Positions 8,668 through 16,561 of a DNA stretch of 64,000 nucleotides are shown one piece after another. The stretch is taken from assembly GCA_965223725.1 (NCBI GenBank), contig CBDCXE010000006.1, positions 186,001-250,000 of the forward strand, given 5' to 3'. The DNA is from CBDCXE01 sp965223725 [NCBI: Nitrospinota bacterium] (lineage in GTDB: Bacteria; Nitrospinota_A; UBA7883). Made by a program: the position numbers and the translations under genes. Under the pieces are notes generated by a model. That model was given only the letters and a program-made list of their open reading frames with translations. It was not told the origin of the DNA and searched no databases. Each line of letters begins with the position of its first letter. Position 1 is the stretch's first letter.

Positions 8668-10062
8668 CTACGCCGAGGCGATCTCGTTATCGAGTAATGG
8701 TTTGATTTTCGCCGAGTCGACATACTTCTCCACGTCCGCCCTGGTGTTCACGGCGCCCAGTTTCTTGAACAGGAAATCGAATTTCTGCTCCAGCTCTGCG
8801 CTGATGGCGTTTCTTGTCGCCTCCGGCAGGGTCCAGATCTCCTCCTTGGCCAGGCCGAACCCTTTCTTGCGCGTTTTATAGATGAACTGCTCCTCGGTCT
8901 GCCCTTCCTTCTTTTCGGCGCCGAAGGTTTCGTGCAATCCTTTATAGATCCGCTCTTTCAGATCAGCGGGAAAACTTTCGGAATCGTAGATCCTGTTCTG
9001 GAACCCGGTGGCCAGATGGATCTCCGATGTGTTCACCTGCGGGAACCGGTCGAACATCTCGTCCGGCAGCGTGGAGGCGCCATGCTGCACGGCGCCGGAG
9101 ATGCCATATTTATCCCGGGCCGTCGCGCCCAGCTTCTCCAGAGTGTCGAAATCAAGGGCCACCTCCGCCACGGTCCCATCCGGCAACGGCACCCCGCCAT
9201 GGCTGGTGCCGGTCTGCACCGAAACCTTGCTGATGCCGGTCATGCTTCCGTTTTTGTCCGCCAATGAATCGTTGTACCCATCCATATACGCTTCCAGCTC
9301 TTCGACGGTAGAGTTCTTCTCGCCCACTTCGCCGATCTCGCCACCGACCGATACAGTGACGCCGTGCGGTTCCAGCGACCGGACATGGGCGGTCAACTCC
9401 GCGCCCACTTCATAGTTGAGCCTCTGCTGTTCGGTCAGGTTCGGCTTCGAAAGGTCCACCAGGGTGGATGTGTCTATATCGATGTTATAAAACCCGGCGT
9501 TGACCGCTTCGGTGATCAGGTCGCGCACGCTGTTTACCTCTTTCACCGGGTCATCATTATACTTCTTGGCGTTCACCTGGAAATGGTCGCCCTGCACAAA
9601 CACAGGACCAACATACCCTTCCTTGATGGCCGCGGCCAGCATCACCGCCATATATTCCGATGGCCGCTGGTATGTGTAACCGATTTCTGATTTGGCGATC
9701 TCGAATATAAACGCGGCGGAGTTGTTTTTCATACCGGCCCGCACCAGCGCCCGGGCCACTTCATAGCTCATGCCGCGGATATTGACGGCGGGCACCGTGT
9801 AGCCGGTCACGTCGCCCCGGCCCATCGCATCGTACAGGCCCTGGATGGAGGCGGACCATACGCCTAAACTAAGGCCGGCGCTTTTTATCATCCATCGCGC
9901 ATGCCCCCGGACCTCTGCGTTGTCTGCAAACACTGCGTTATATACCAGCCGGTCTATCACATCATTGCGGAACGCATCCGCGTCGGTCACCTTCACTTCC
10001 TCTTCCACATCGGCGCATTTCGTTGCGATAGCCTTCAGCTCATTCACGCTTGCCACTTTCAT
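8668..10062 (-). CDS. Class II fructose-1,6-bisphosphate aldolase-like protein
   Basis: 464-aa zinc-dependent class II aldolase family protein. The family core is recognisable from about residue 87 (GYTVPAVNIRG), with D159-H160 in QGDHFQ for catalysis and Zn binding, GEIGEVGEKN, and GTSHGG with a further His ligand. It is about 100 residues longer than E. coli FbaA, with an N-terminal helical extension and a longer C-terminal part, as in the long bacterial variants. Likely role: cleavage or formation of fructose-1,6-bisphosphate in glycolysis or gluconeogenesis; tagatose-bisphosphate or another ketose-bisphosphate cannot be excluded. CAGGAG lies just before the ATG. Confidence 0.8.
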   Translation of the reverse strand: MKVASVNELKAIATKCADVEEEVKVTDADAFRNDVIDRLVYNAVFADNAEVRGHARWMIKSAGLSLGVWSASIQGLYDAMGRGDVTGYTVPAVNIRGMSYEVARALVRAGMKNNSAAFIFEIAKSEIGYTYQRPSEYMAVMLAAAIKEGYVGPVFVQGDHFQVNAKKYNDDPVKEVNSVRDLITEAVNAGFYNIDIDTSTLVDLSKPNLTEQQRLNYEVGAELTAHVRSLEPHGVTVSVGGEIGEVGEKNSTVEELEAYMDGYNDSLADKNGSMTGISKVSVQTGTSHGGVPLPDGTVAEVALDFDTLEKLGATARDKYGISGAVQHGASTLPDEMFDRFPQVNTSEIHLATGFQNRIYDSESFPADLKERIYKGLHETFGAEKKEGQTEEQFIYKTRKKGFGLAKEEIWTLPEATRNAISAELEQKFDFLFKKLGAVNTRADVEKYVDSAKIKPLLDNEIASA

Positions 10063-10111
10063 TCTGTCAAACTCCTGTCGATCTTTAACTTAAAGCACTT
10101 TTTTTATTCTA

Positions 10112-11515
10112 TTAATCCTTGCCCCTGTAGGAGGCCAGTTCCCCCGCTTTTTTCCTGGAGAGTTTACCGCACAGGTATAACCCTTCCAGCAAAAACTCTA
10201 CGCAGGAGGCCCGCTTGGCGTCCGATTCATCACCGCCCATGGCATGGACCGGCTCCCACAACCTTGGGGCCTTGGCAATGATCTCGCCATACTGTGCGGA
10301 GGGTATCATATCACCTGTCTCTATGGCTATGTCGCCTGTTATATTTTCCACCAGTTCATCCAGGGCGTCGTTATCGCCGAATCGCTCCTCGAACACTGCT
10401 CTGGTCGCCCTGTCCATTATCCGCGATATCACCTGAAAATCGGATAACGACTCCTCCCGGAACGGGTCCATATCGATTTTACCCAGCGAGCTGGTGTAAA
10501 GATAGTTCAGATCGGAGATCCTCGGGATTATCGTTTTTTCCTTGAAGGTGATAGCGCGTCTTCGGCTGTTGGCGATCATTGTTTCGTAATTGGTGATCGA
10601 CAGCCGCGCCGACACGCCGCTTTTCTGGTTCACATGGGGCGACTGGCGCGCCTCAATGGTTATCTGCTCTATGATATCGCGCATGAAATCAGGCACTTCC
10701 AGCTTATATCCATTGCCTGTGTCGATCTTCGCCTCCTGGTCCACGATCTTCAGCCCGGCGTTCCTCGATGTCGGGTAGTGGGTTCTGATTTCGGAGCCGA
10801 TCCGGTCCTTCAGCTGCGATATGATCTTGCCCGATCGCGAATACTCCTCCGGGTTGGCGGAGAACACCAGAACGACATCGATGGGGAACCGTATCGGGTA
10901 GCCACGGATCTGGACATCACGCTCCTCCAGGATGTTAAACAGCGACACCTGTATCAGATACTCCAGATCGGGCAGCTCGTTTATCGCGAAGATCCCACGG
11001 TTCATCCTCGGTATCAGCCCGAAATGGAGCGCGTCCTCCGACGCCATCGGCGCGCCGCTGGCCACCTTGGCCGGGTCCAGGTCGCCTATCAGGTCGGCGA
11101 TTTTTGTCCCGGGTGACAATCGCTCGCCATATCGGCGGTCCTTCGGTATCCAGTCGATCTCGACGATGTCGCCATGTTCCGCCACCTGTTTTCTGCAGTT
11201 GTGACAGATCGGGTCGTATGGGTTGTCGTTGATCTCGCACCCGGCGATGGCCGGCATCTCGTCATCCAAAAAGCGGATGAGCGAGCGCATGATCCTGGTC
11301 TTCGCCTGGCCCTTCTCGCCCAGGAACACCATGTCGTGGTGGGAGAGGATCGCGTTGATCACCTGTGGGGTGACCGTCTCGTCATATCCGATGACGCCGG
11401 GGAACAGCTCTTCGCCGTTTTCCATGGCGCGGATCAGGTTTTTCTCCAGCTCCTTTTTTACCGGCAGGGGCTCATAGCCGGACTGGCGCAGCTCGCCTAT
11501 CGTTCTCGGTTTCAC
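10112..11515 (-). CDS. MoxR/ChlI-type AAA+ ATPase
   Basis: 467-aa AAA+ protein related to magnesium-chelatase subunit I and MoxR ATPases. Walker A is the AKT variant common in this group (GEKGQAKTR, about residues 67-75), Walker B is in GIFAINELPDL and a sensor Asn lies in VFSANPEEYSRSG. A short Cys cluster (C-x11-C-x2-C, ICHNC) follows Walker A and could bind a metal. Such ATPases usually work with a VWA-domain partner, which is not adjacent here. The GTG start at 11515 is 23 bp from the GT2 gene stop, so the two are probably co-transcribed. The client process is unknown. Confidence 0.75.
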   Translation of the reverse strand: MKPRTIGELRQSGYEPLPVKKELEKNLIRAMENGEELFPGVIGYDETVTPQVINAILSHHDMVFLGEKGQAKTRIMRSLIRFLDDEMPAIAGCEINDNPYDPICHNCRKQVAEHGDIVEIDWIPKDRRYGERLSPGTKIADLIGDLDPAKVASGAPMASEDALHFGLIPRMNRGIFAINELPDLEYLIQVSLFNILEERDVQIRGYPIRFPIDVVLVFSANPEEYSRSGKIISQLKDRIGSEIRTHYPTSRNAGLKIVDQEAKIDTGNGYKLEVPDFMRDIIEQITIEARQSPHVNQKSGVSARLSITNYETMIANSRRRAITFKEKTIIPRISDLNYLYTSSLGKIDMDPFREESLSDFQVISRIMDRATRAVFEERFGDNDALDELVENITGDIAIETGDMIPSAQYGEIIAKAPRLWEPVHAMGGDESDAKRASCVEFLLEGLYLCGKLSRKKAGELASYRGKD

Positions 11516-11538
11516 TTTGGTTCACCATATTTTATACG

Positions 11539-12273
11539 TTAGTCAACGAATCTGTACTTGATTATGCAGTATAACGCCCTTACGGCGTCTTTTATCCCGA
11601 TTTTCTTTCCTTCCTCGTATGTCCGGCCGTAGTAGGAGATGCCGACTTCATATACAGGGACTTTCAGCTTCGCGATTTTTGCCGTGATCTCCGGCTCAAA
11701 CCCAAACCGGTTTTCCTGTATATCAATATTGCTGATAATATCGCTCCGGAACACTTTATAACATGTTTCCATATCGGTTAAATTCAGGTTGGTGGTCATG
11801 TTCGACAACAGCGTCAGCCCCCGGTTGGCCACCATGTGCCAAAAGAACAGCACCCGGTGCGGCCGCCCACCCAGAAACCGGCTGCCAAACACCACATCGG
11901 CGTGTCCGTCCAGTATCGGGTCGAGCAGCGAATGATACTCCGCCGGGTCATACTCCAGATCGGCGTCCTGGATGATGACTATATCGCCGGTGACCAGCCG
12001 GAACCCGGTCTGCAACGCGGCGCCTTTGCCCCGGTTCACCGTATGGCGCGATGTGACGATCTCCGGCCGTTGTTTCACTATATCTTGCAGCACATCGGCG
12101 GTGGAGTCGGTGGAGCAGTCGTCCACGATGATCAACTCCGGCGTGAAGTCTTCCCACAGTTTTTGCGACAGCACGGTCTCGACGATTTCCCGCAGTGTCG
12201 CCTCTTCGTTATAGCAAGGGATCACCACGCTGATTTTCGTCTTGGCCCCTTCTGTTTTCTCTGTATTACTCAT
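11539..12273 (-). CDS. GT2 glycosyltransferase, dolichol-phosphate-mannose-synthase-like
   Basis: 244-aa GT-A-fold enzyme: KISVVIPCYNEEATL at the N-terminus, nucleotide-sugar site IIVDDCSTDST, the metal-binding DAD-type motif in VIIQDADLEYDP, and GSRFLGGRPHR. No C-terminal membrane segments, as in short Dpm1-like enzymes that move a sugar from a nucleotide donor to a polyprenyl phosphate. The reading EPEITAKIAK and VGISYYGRTYEEGKKIG is typical for the bacterial members. First gene of a minus-strand pair with the MoxR-like ATPase; no nearby glycan gene identifies the acceptor. Confidence 0.85.
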   Translation of the reverse strand: MSNTEKTEGAKTKISVVIPCYNEEATLREIVETVLSQKLWEDFTPELIIVDDCSTDSTADVLQDIVKQRPEIVTSRHTVNRGKGAALQTGFRLVTGDIVIIQDADLEYDPAEYHSLLDPILDGHADVVFGSRFLGGRPHRVLFFWHMVANRGLTLLSNMTTNLNLTDMETCYKVFRSDIISNIDIQENRFGFEPEITAKIAKLKVPVYEVGISYYGRTYEEGKKIGIKDAVRALYCIIKYRFVD

Positions 12274-12371
12274 CCGATATTTTGATCTTTTATGCTAAGA
12301 TGCACCTAATATAATTATAGAAGCAATGTTATATCACATTATCAAACTATAGAAAATTGGGAGATTTGGTT

Positions 12372-12551
12372 ATGCAATACTGCCTTTACAGAGTAAATTC
12401 CACCGGCAAACATGGGGTCGATGTAGAGAGCAAGTTCCCCACTGGCCGCAGGGAAGGCTATACAGTTATCGAATGCGGTGTGAAGGATAAAGCGGATCTG
12501 GAAGCTCGCGTGAAAGAGCTGGACGAGGAATACGCCGCCGCCAACAAATAG
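12372..12551 (+). CDS. Small uncharacterised 59-aa protein
   Basis: Starts at the ATG at 12372, with TTGGGAG about 8 bases upstream; an in-frame TTG at 12357 lies inside that ribosome-binding site and is unlikely to be used. The product (MQYCLYRVNSTGK...) is soluble and acidic, with a beta-strand-rich start and a Lys/Glu-rich helix at the end (DLEARVKELDEEYAAANK). I do not recognise a family. It has its own upstream region (12274-12371), divergent from the GT2 gene, and is followed at once by a GTGGCG/CGCCAC hairpin (12552-12566) that starts a dispersed repeat. Confidence 0.6.
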   Translation: MQYCLYRVNSTGKHGVDVESKFPTGRREGYTVIECGVKDKADLEARVKELDEEYAAANK

Positions 12552-12703
12552 GTGGCGTTACGCCACTTTCGGCCCTGTCGGGATGGGTGTAACTGTCTTT
12601 CCGGTTGCAAATTCATTGCAACCGGCCCCGCGATTCACAAAAGACCGCAGGCAAGCGTAGCGTCCTGCGCGAATTGAAAGGACCATCGCCAACGCGCCAG
12701 CGT
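12552..12703. repeat. Dispersed intergenic palindromic repeat, copy 2
   Basis: Starts with a perfect 6-bp hairpin (GTGGCG-TTA-CGCCAC, 12552-12566), then CCTGTCGGGAT, a spacer with matching block order to copy 3, the core CGCAGGCAAGCG...CCTGCGCGAATTGAAAGGACC (12646 on) and GCGCCAGCGT. The first hairpin probably also terminates the 59-aa gene. It lies between that gene and the DUF559 cassette. Confidence 0.6.
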
Positions 12704-12723
12704 ACAAAAACGCCGTTCCGGCG

Positions 12724-12772
12724 CCCCCTTTAGAAAAGGGGGTCGTCTAATCTGTGATTAGACGGGGGGATT
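12724..12772. repeat. Double-hairpin direct repeat, copy A (3' side of DUF559 gene)
   Basis: CCCCCTTTAGAAAAGGGGG (12724-12742) forms a first hairpin, TCG links to a second one with an 8-bp stem GTCTAATC/GATTAGAC and TGT loop, followed by GGGGGGATT. It ends two bases from the DUF559 stop codon. Copy B at 13226-13274 has the identical first hairpin and a second stem that differs by compensatory changes. Confidence 0.8.
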
Positions 12773-12774
12773 GA

Positions 12775-13125
12775 TCAGACTATTTCTTTCCTAATCATTA
12801 TCAATACACCCTCAATATTTGTCAGCGCATCACGATTGCTGAACCTCAAAACTTTCAATCCTTGGCTGGTCAGATAGGCGTCACGTTTTTCGTCATATTT
12901 TTTCTGGTTGGTGAAATGCTGTGAACCGTCCAGCTCAACAACCAGTTTTTTGCCCGGACAGTAGAAGTCCACAATGAAATTGCCCAGCGGTTTTTGGCGA
13001 TACCAGCGCGTGTTTTCCAGCTGCCTGTTGCGCAGATGTCGCCAAAGCTTCCGTTCCGCATCGGTCTGGTTTTTACGTAATTCACGGGCGCGCTCTTTTA
13101 GATCATGGTTGTAGTCAAGTGTCAT
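12775..13125 (-). CDS. DUF559 family endonuclease-like protein
   Basis: 116-aa protein of the DUF559 family (restriction-endonuclease-like fold, related to very-short-patch repair nucleases). Conserved features are AERKLWRHLRNRQL near residues 22-35, FIVDFYCPGKKLVVELDG with the Asp and Glu-x-Asp acidic positions of a PD-(D/E)XK-type site, and the C-terminal YLTSQGLKVLRF. Complete in length. It sits between two copies of a double-hairpin repeat in an otherwise gene-poor patch, which suggests a mobile cassette. Biochemical function is not established for the family; nuclease activity is inferred from the fold. Confidence 0.85.
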   Translation of the reverse strand: MTLDYNHDLKERARELRKNQTDAERKLWRHLRNRQLENTRWYRQKPLGNFIVDFYCPGKKLVVELDGSQHFTNQKKYDEKRDAYLTSQGLKVLRFSNRDALTNIEGVLIMIRKEIV

Positions 13126-13175
13126 GATGTGATTTTACTATTTAAAGATTTTTAAATATAGAAAATCCACCCCGG

Positions 13176-13195
13176 CCCTCCTTTTTTAAGGAGGG
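13176..13195. repeat. Hairpin upstream of DUF559 gene
   Basis: Perfect 8-bp stem CCCTCCTT/AAGGAGGG with a TTTT loop, similar in style to the CCCCC/GGGGG hairpins of copies A and B and located between the DUF559 start and copy B. Confidence 0.6.
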
Positions 13196-13225
13196 GGAAA
13201 GAGCCGCAAGAAAGCGCCCCACTAA

Positions 13226-13274
13226 CCCCCTTTAGAAAAGGGGGTCGTCCAACCACAGGTTGGACGGGGGGATT
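13226..13274. repeat. Double-hairpin direct repeat, copy B (5' side of DUF559 gene)
   Basis: Same layout and orientation as copy A: CCCCCTTTAGAAAAGGGGG (13226-13244), TCG, then an 8-bp stem GTCCAACC/GGTTGGAC with ACA loop and GGGGGGATT. Relative to copy A two T-A pairs of the second stem have become C-G pairs and the loop is the reverse complement. Confidence 0.8.
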
Positions 13275-13280
13275 TTGACC

Positions 13281-13304
13281 GTATACCATAGCGTGATGGT
13301 ATAC
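13281..13304. terminator. Hairpin after the lipoprotein gene
   Basis: Perfect 9-bp inverted repeat GTATACCAT / ATGGTATAC with a 6-base loop, 13 bases past the lipoprotein stop on the minus strand. There is no T tract after the stem in that direction, so its role as a terminator is uncertain. Confidence 0.4.
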
Positions 13305-13317
13305 TTGGCGAGATATT

Positions 13318-13980
13318 TTAATTTCTCACAAATTGCAAGTTCCAATTTGCCGAGATATTATCTGTCCTAAAAAGCATAATCTCGAAAGGTGGCGTATATA
13401 TTTTTGATAAGCCCCAGTTACCAGAAATTTCATTGAATATACTAGACATCTCGTTACCGTTTGTTGGATTAATTGGGAACAGTTGAAAATATCCATCTGT
13501 CAACATTGTAATTTTATATGAATTTATTTCCATCCGATAAGGTCCTAAAACCTTGGGAACTGATGCTACTATTGAATTAACATTTGAAATAGGCTGTGGG
13601 TTTGAAAAATCTACATTAACAAACTCTAAGGTCCAAGGTGCTGATATGTTATCTGTTTGAAAAATGTATTCGCCACCATGAGATTTGAAGACAGTCTCGC
13701 CAAAAATCCCTTCTCCTGCTGATAAGTTGAAAATAGAGCTGCGATTTCCTGCTTGGAATAACTGAAAGTATCCTTTTGTATTCACAGTTATTTTGTAGAG
13801 TCCCGTCGGTAAAGTGAATGGCCCTAGCACCTGCCCTGTCCTACCAGAAAAGGATTTTTGAAATCCTGGTGTCTGAATCGGCATAAACGAGTTTCCTGAA
13901 TCACCACCATCACCGCTACCACAAGCGGATAGTGAAAGCATGATGATCATCCCTGTTACAAATGCGTTTCTTTTAATCAT
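13318..13980 (-). CDS. Putative lipoprotein with an internal duplication
   Basis: 220 aa from the ATG at 13980, which has AAGGGGA at a good distance; an in-frame ATG 24 bases upstream is less likely. The N-terminus is a lipoprotein signal with lipobox LSAC (Cys20), then a Gly/Ser/Asp linker. The rest is two copies of an approximately 85-residue unit: each has VLGPF/Y, YKIT, a GYFQLF strand, SSIFN and ends TDNISA-W-LQ/EFV. No family recognised; the beta-rich repeat with repeated FRTDNISANW-type ends suggests a carbohydrate- or ligand-binding beta-sandwich. Base composition is AT-rich compared with flanking genes, as expected for acquired DNA. Confidence 0.7.
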   Translation of the reverse strand: MIKRNAFVTGMIIMLSLSACGSGDGGDSGNSFMPIQTPGFQKSFSGRTGQVLGPFTLPTGLYKITVNTKGYFQLFQAGNRSSIFNLSAGEGIFGETVFKSHGGEYIFQTDNISAPWTLEFVNVDFSNPQPISNVNSIVASVPKVLGPYRMEINSYKITMLTDGYFQLFPINPTNGNEMSSIFNEISGNWGLSKIYTPPFEIMLFRTDNISANWNLQFVRN

Positions 13981-14014
13981 TTCAGTCCCCTTAAGCTCAA
14001 TCAATAGTTTTGAC

Positions 14015-14057
14015 TTACATGATCATGTAATATATTACTGTTATATATATAATGCAA
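14015..14057 (-). promoter_or_regulatory. Promoter and 16-bp palindrome upstream of the lipoprotein gene
   Basis: On the minus strand TTGCAT (14057-14052) and TATATT (14034-14029) are exactly 17 bp apart. The perfect 16-bp palindrome TTACATGATCATGTAA (14015-14030) overlaps the -10 box and the predicted transcription start, the position of a repressor operator. Confidence 0.5.
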
Positions 14058-14464
14058 CTAATATACTATCATTGACTCCAAGCTATAATGAAATTCTTGT
14101 AAAAGAAGGAACATCTCCGATAACCATTCCATCAGATGCAAAAGTGGCTTTTATTAAGAAATTGGACGAATTGCTTTATACCAAAGGTGGGTTTTCAAAG
14201 GGCGAAAAGCTCCTTCTACAATACAAGTTTATCCAATTTAATGAAGGGAGCCGATTTAAACGCTGGTTGACAGGCGGTATTGGGAATTCTGGTGAAGGCT
14301 CATTGTCTATAGAAGCTGTTTACTATGACGAGAATAAAAGCGAACTAACAAAAATTATCTCTGAAGGCAAAATCGGTAGCGGTATGTTTGGTGGATCAAT
14401 TGATAATGCTATTGAAAAAGCTGCGGAGGAAATCGGGAAATTCACTATTTCTACTTTTCGATAA
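14051..14464 (+). pseudogene. DUF4410-like gene lacking its 5' part
   Basis: The open frame contains the hallmarks of DUF4410 lipoproteins (YKFIQFNEGSRFKRWLTGG, EGKIGSGMFGG, AIEKAAEEIGKF) up to a normal end. Family members start with a lipoprotein signal peptide, but here the sequence upstream of the domain is AT-rich promoter DNA of the divergent lipoprotein gene and no signal peptide or ribosome-binding site is seen. The open frame continues upstream to 13940 but overlaps the 5' end of that gene antisense. I read it as a truncated remnant; a short cytoplasmic product from a TTG at about 14072 cannot be excluded. Confidence 0.5.
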
Positions 14465-14493
14465 ACCACATAATAAAAATAAAATTACTATCC

Positions 14494-14522
14494 TTGACTT
14501 CCACCCTATGCCTGTGTAATAT
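14494..14522 (+). promoter_or_regulatory. Putative sigma70 promoter of the permease pair
   Basis: TTGACT (14494-14499) and TAATAT (14517-14522) with a 17-bp spacer. It lies 188 bp upstream of the first permease start, implying a long leader. The rest of 14523-14709 is AT-rich, with no gene or clear structure seen. Confidence 0.5.
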
Positions 14523-14709
14523 TGTTAGTGTGATTTATATTAACTAACGTAAGGTACAGGTTATGGTTTGGATATGAATTTGATTTTTACATTGTTGACT
14601 TTGAGCTTCTCTCTTGCCTCTGGTTTTTGATCGGCCTTCTATTTGCCTGTTATTCTATTTTCCTGCGATCTGCTATCATGGTTCGGGAAATAATGGATAA
14701 CTGGCAAAT

Positions 14710-15684
14710 ATGTACGCTTATGTAATTCGACGGCTGCTCATGGTGGCGCCGATGATGATCGGGATCACGCTGATCTCGTTTCTGATCATCCACCTGGCGC
14801 CGGGCGACCCGACGGAGCTGCTGACCGACATGAACCCGAACGCTTCGCCGGAGTCGGTCATCAAACTGCGGGAGCTGTACCATCTGGACGAGCCGCTGGT
14901 TGTGCAATACTGGCTCTGGCTCAAGCGGGTGGCGGTCCTCGATTTCGGCGATTCGTTCTCCATGGACGCGCGGCCGGTGATCACCAAGATCAAGGAACGG
15001 ATACCGATCACATTGATCATCAACGTGCTGACGTTGTTCATCACGCTGGTTCTGGCGATCCCCATCGGGGTGCTCTCCGCCACGCGGCAATATTCCTGGT
15101 TCGACAAGCTGGCTTCGCTGTTCGTCTTTTTCGGGTTCGCGATGCCCAGTTTCTGGCTGGCGCTGTTGCTGATGATCCTGTTCGGGATACAGCTCGGCTG
15201 GCTGCCGATATCAGGGATCGAGTCGTTCAACCACGACCAGCTCTCCCCCTGGGGTCAGTTCATCGATTACGTCAAGCATCTGACCATGCCGGTGCTGATG
15301 CTGGGGCTGACCGGGCTGGCCGGTCTGTCGCGGTTCACCCGCCAGAACATGTTAGAAGTGATCCGGCAAGATTATGTGACCACCGCCCGCGCCAAAGGGT
15401 TGTCGGAGACGATCGTTATCTACAAGCACGCGCTCAAAAACGCGTTGCTGCCGATCATCACCATCCTGGCGCTGTCGATCCCCGGGTTGATAGGCGGTTC
15501 TGTGATCATTGAGCAGATTTATTCGATCCCCGGCATGGGCAAGCTGTTCTACGACGCGGTGATGATGCGTGACTATCCGGTGGTGATGGGCATACTGGTG
15601 ATCGGCGCGTTTTTGACATTGCTGGCCAACCTGCTGGCGGATATTGCCTACGGGTTGGTGGATCCGAGGATAAGCTATGACTGA
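14710..15684 (+). CDS. Peptide/nickel-type ABC transporter permease, DppB/OppB family
   Basis: 324-aa inner-membrane permease. It has the DppB N-terminus (MYAYVIRRLLMVAPMMIGI), a periplasmic loop, and the BPD_transp_1 core with the EAA-type loop (ARAKGLSETIVIYKHALKNAL) that contacts the ATPase, ending LLADIAYGLVDPRI. Six membrane segments are expected. It overlaps the second permease gene by 8 bp. Substrate cannot be deduced: the binding protein and ATPases that would form the importer are not in the window. Confidence 0.9.
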   Translation: MYAYVIRRLLMVAPMMIGITLISFLIIHLAPGDPTELLTDMNPNASPESVIKLRELYHLDEPLVVQYWLWLKRVAVLDFGDSFSMDARPVITKIKERIPITLIINVLTLFITLVLAIPIGVLSATRQYSWFDKLASLFVFFGFAMPSFWLALLLMILFGIQLGWLPISGIESFNHDQLSPWGQFIDYVKHLTMPVLMLGLTGLAGLSRFTRQNMLEVIRQDYVTTARAKGLSETIVIYKHALKNALLPIITILALSIPGLIGGSVIIEQIYSIPGMGKLFYDAVMMRDYPVVMGILVIGAFLTLLANLLADIAYGLVDPRISYD

Positions 15685-16534
15685 TGTCAGCAGGCCGCGT
15701 ACGTTCACACGGATGTTCATAGAGCGGTTCTGCCAGGACTGGTTGGCGATCATCGGCGCTGTTATCGTGGCGACGCTTTTCATAGTGGCGATATTCGCGC
15801 CCTTCATCGCAACGCACGACCCGGAACTGATCAATACAAAGGAGTTGTTCCTGGCACCATCGTGGGCGCATCTATGCGGCACCGACGACCTTGGCCGGGA
15901 CGTGTTTTCCCGGATGGTATACGGCGCCCGGATATCGCTCACCGTTGGGTTTGTGGCCATCGGCATCGCAACGATCATCGGCCTGTTCATTGGCGCCGCC
16001 GCCGGGTATTTTGGCGGTTGGATTGATGAAGCGCTGATGCGGTTCGTCGACCTGATGCTGACTATCCCAACATTTTTCCTCATCCTGGCCGTGATCGCGT
16101 TTCTCGACCCGGACATCTATAACATCATGATTGTGATTGGTGTTACCGGCTGGATGGGCGTTTCGAGGCTGGTCCGGGCGGAGTTTCTGGCCCTGAAAGA
16201 AAGGGATTTCGTCATGGCGGCCCGGGCCATTGGTGTATCGGATATTGCGATTATCATCCGTCACATACTGCCGAACGCCATGTCGCCCATCCTCGTATCG
16301 GCTACTTTGGGTGTGGCCGGCGCGATCCTGACAGAATCTGCGCTGTCGTTTCTTGGAATTGGTGTGCAGCCCCCGACCCCTAGCTGGGGCAATATTCTTA
16401 CACTGGGCAAAGATAATATAGAGTTTGCATGGTGGCTCTCGGTCTTCCCTGGCATTGCAATATTAATCACTGTTGTGGGCTACAACCTTCTGGGTGAAGG
16501 AATCCGCGACGCCATGGACCCACGGTTAAATTAA
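15677..16534 (+). CDS. Peptide/nickel-type ABC transporter permease, DppC/OppC family
   Basis: 285-aa partner of the upstream permease. The DppC N-terminal domain (RFCQDWLAIIGAVIVATLF, HLCGTDDLGRDVFSRMVYGAR) precedes the transmembrane core with the EAA loop (AARAIGVSDIAIIIRHILPNAM) and the terminal GEGIRDAMDPRL signature. It starts inside the end of the DppB-like gene, so the two are translated together. No solute-binding protein or ATPase gene follows; next comes a peroxiredoxin with its own promoter. Confidence 0.9.
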   Translation: MTDVSRPRTFTRMFIERFCQDWLAIIGAVIVATLFIVAIFAPFIATHDPELINTKELFLAPSWAHLCGTDDLGRDVFSRMVYGARISLTVGFVAIGIATIIGLFIGAAAGYFGGWIDEALMRFVDLMLTIPTFFLILAVIAFLDPDIYNIMIVIGVTGWMGVSRLVRAEFLALKERDFVMAARAIGVSDIAIIIRHILPNAMSPILVSATLGVAGAILTESALSFLGIGVQPPTPSWGNILTLGKDNIEFAWWLSVFPGIAILITVVGYNLLGEGIRDAMDPRLN

Positions 16535-16561
16535 TTATTTTAGTAATTTTAAAATTAACTG

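Noticed and set aside
12552-13304. CRISPR-like array
   Set aside because: Only two copies of the hairpin repeat, 453 bp apart with a gene between; no regular spacers and no cas genes.
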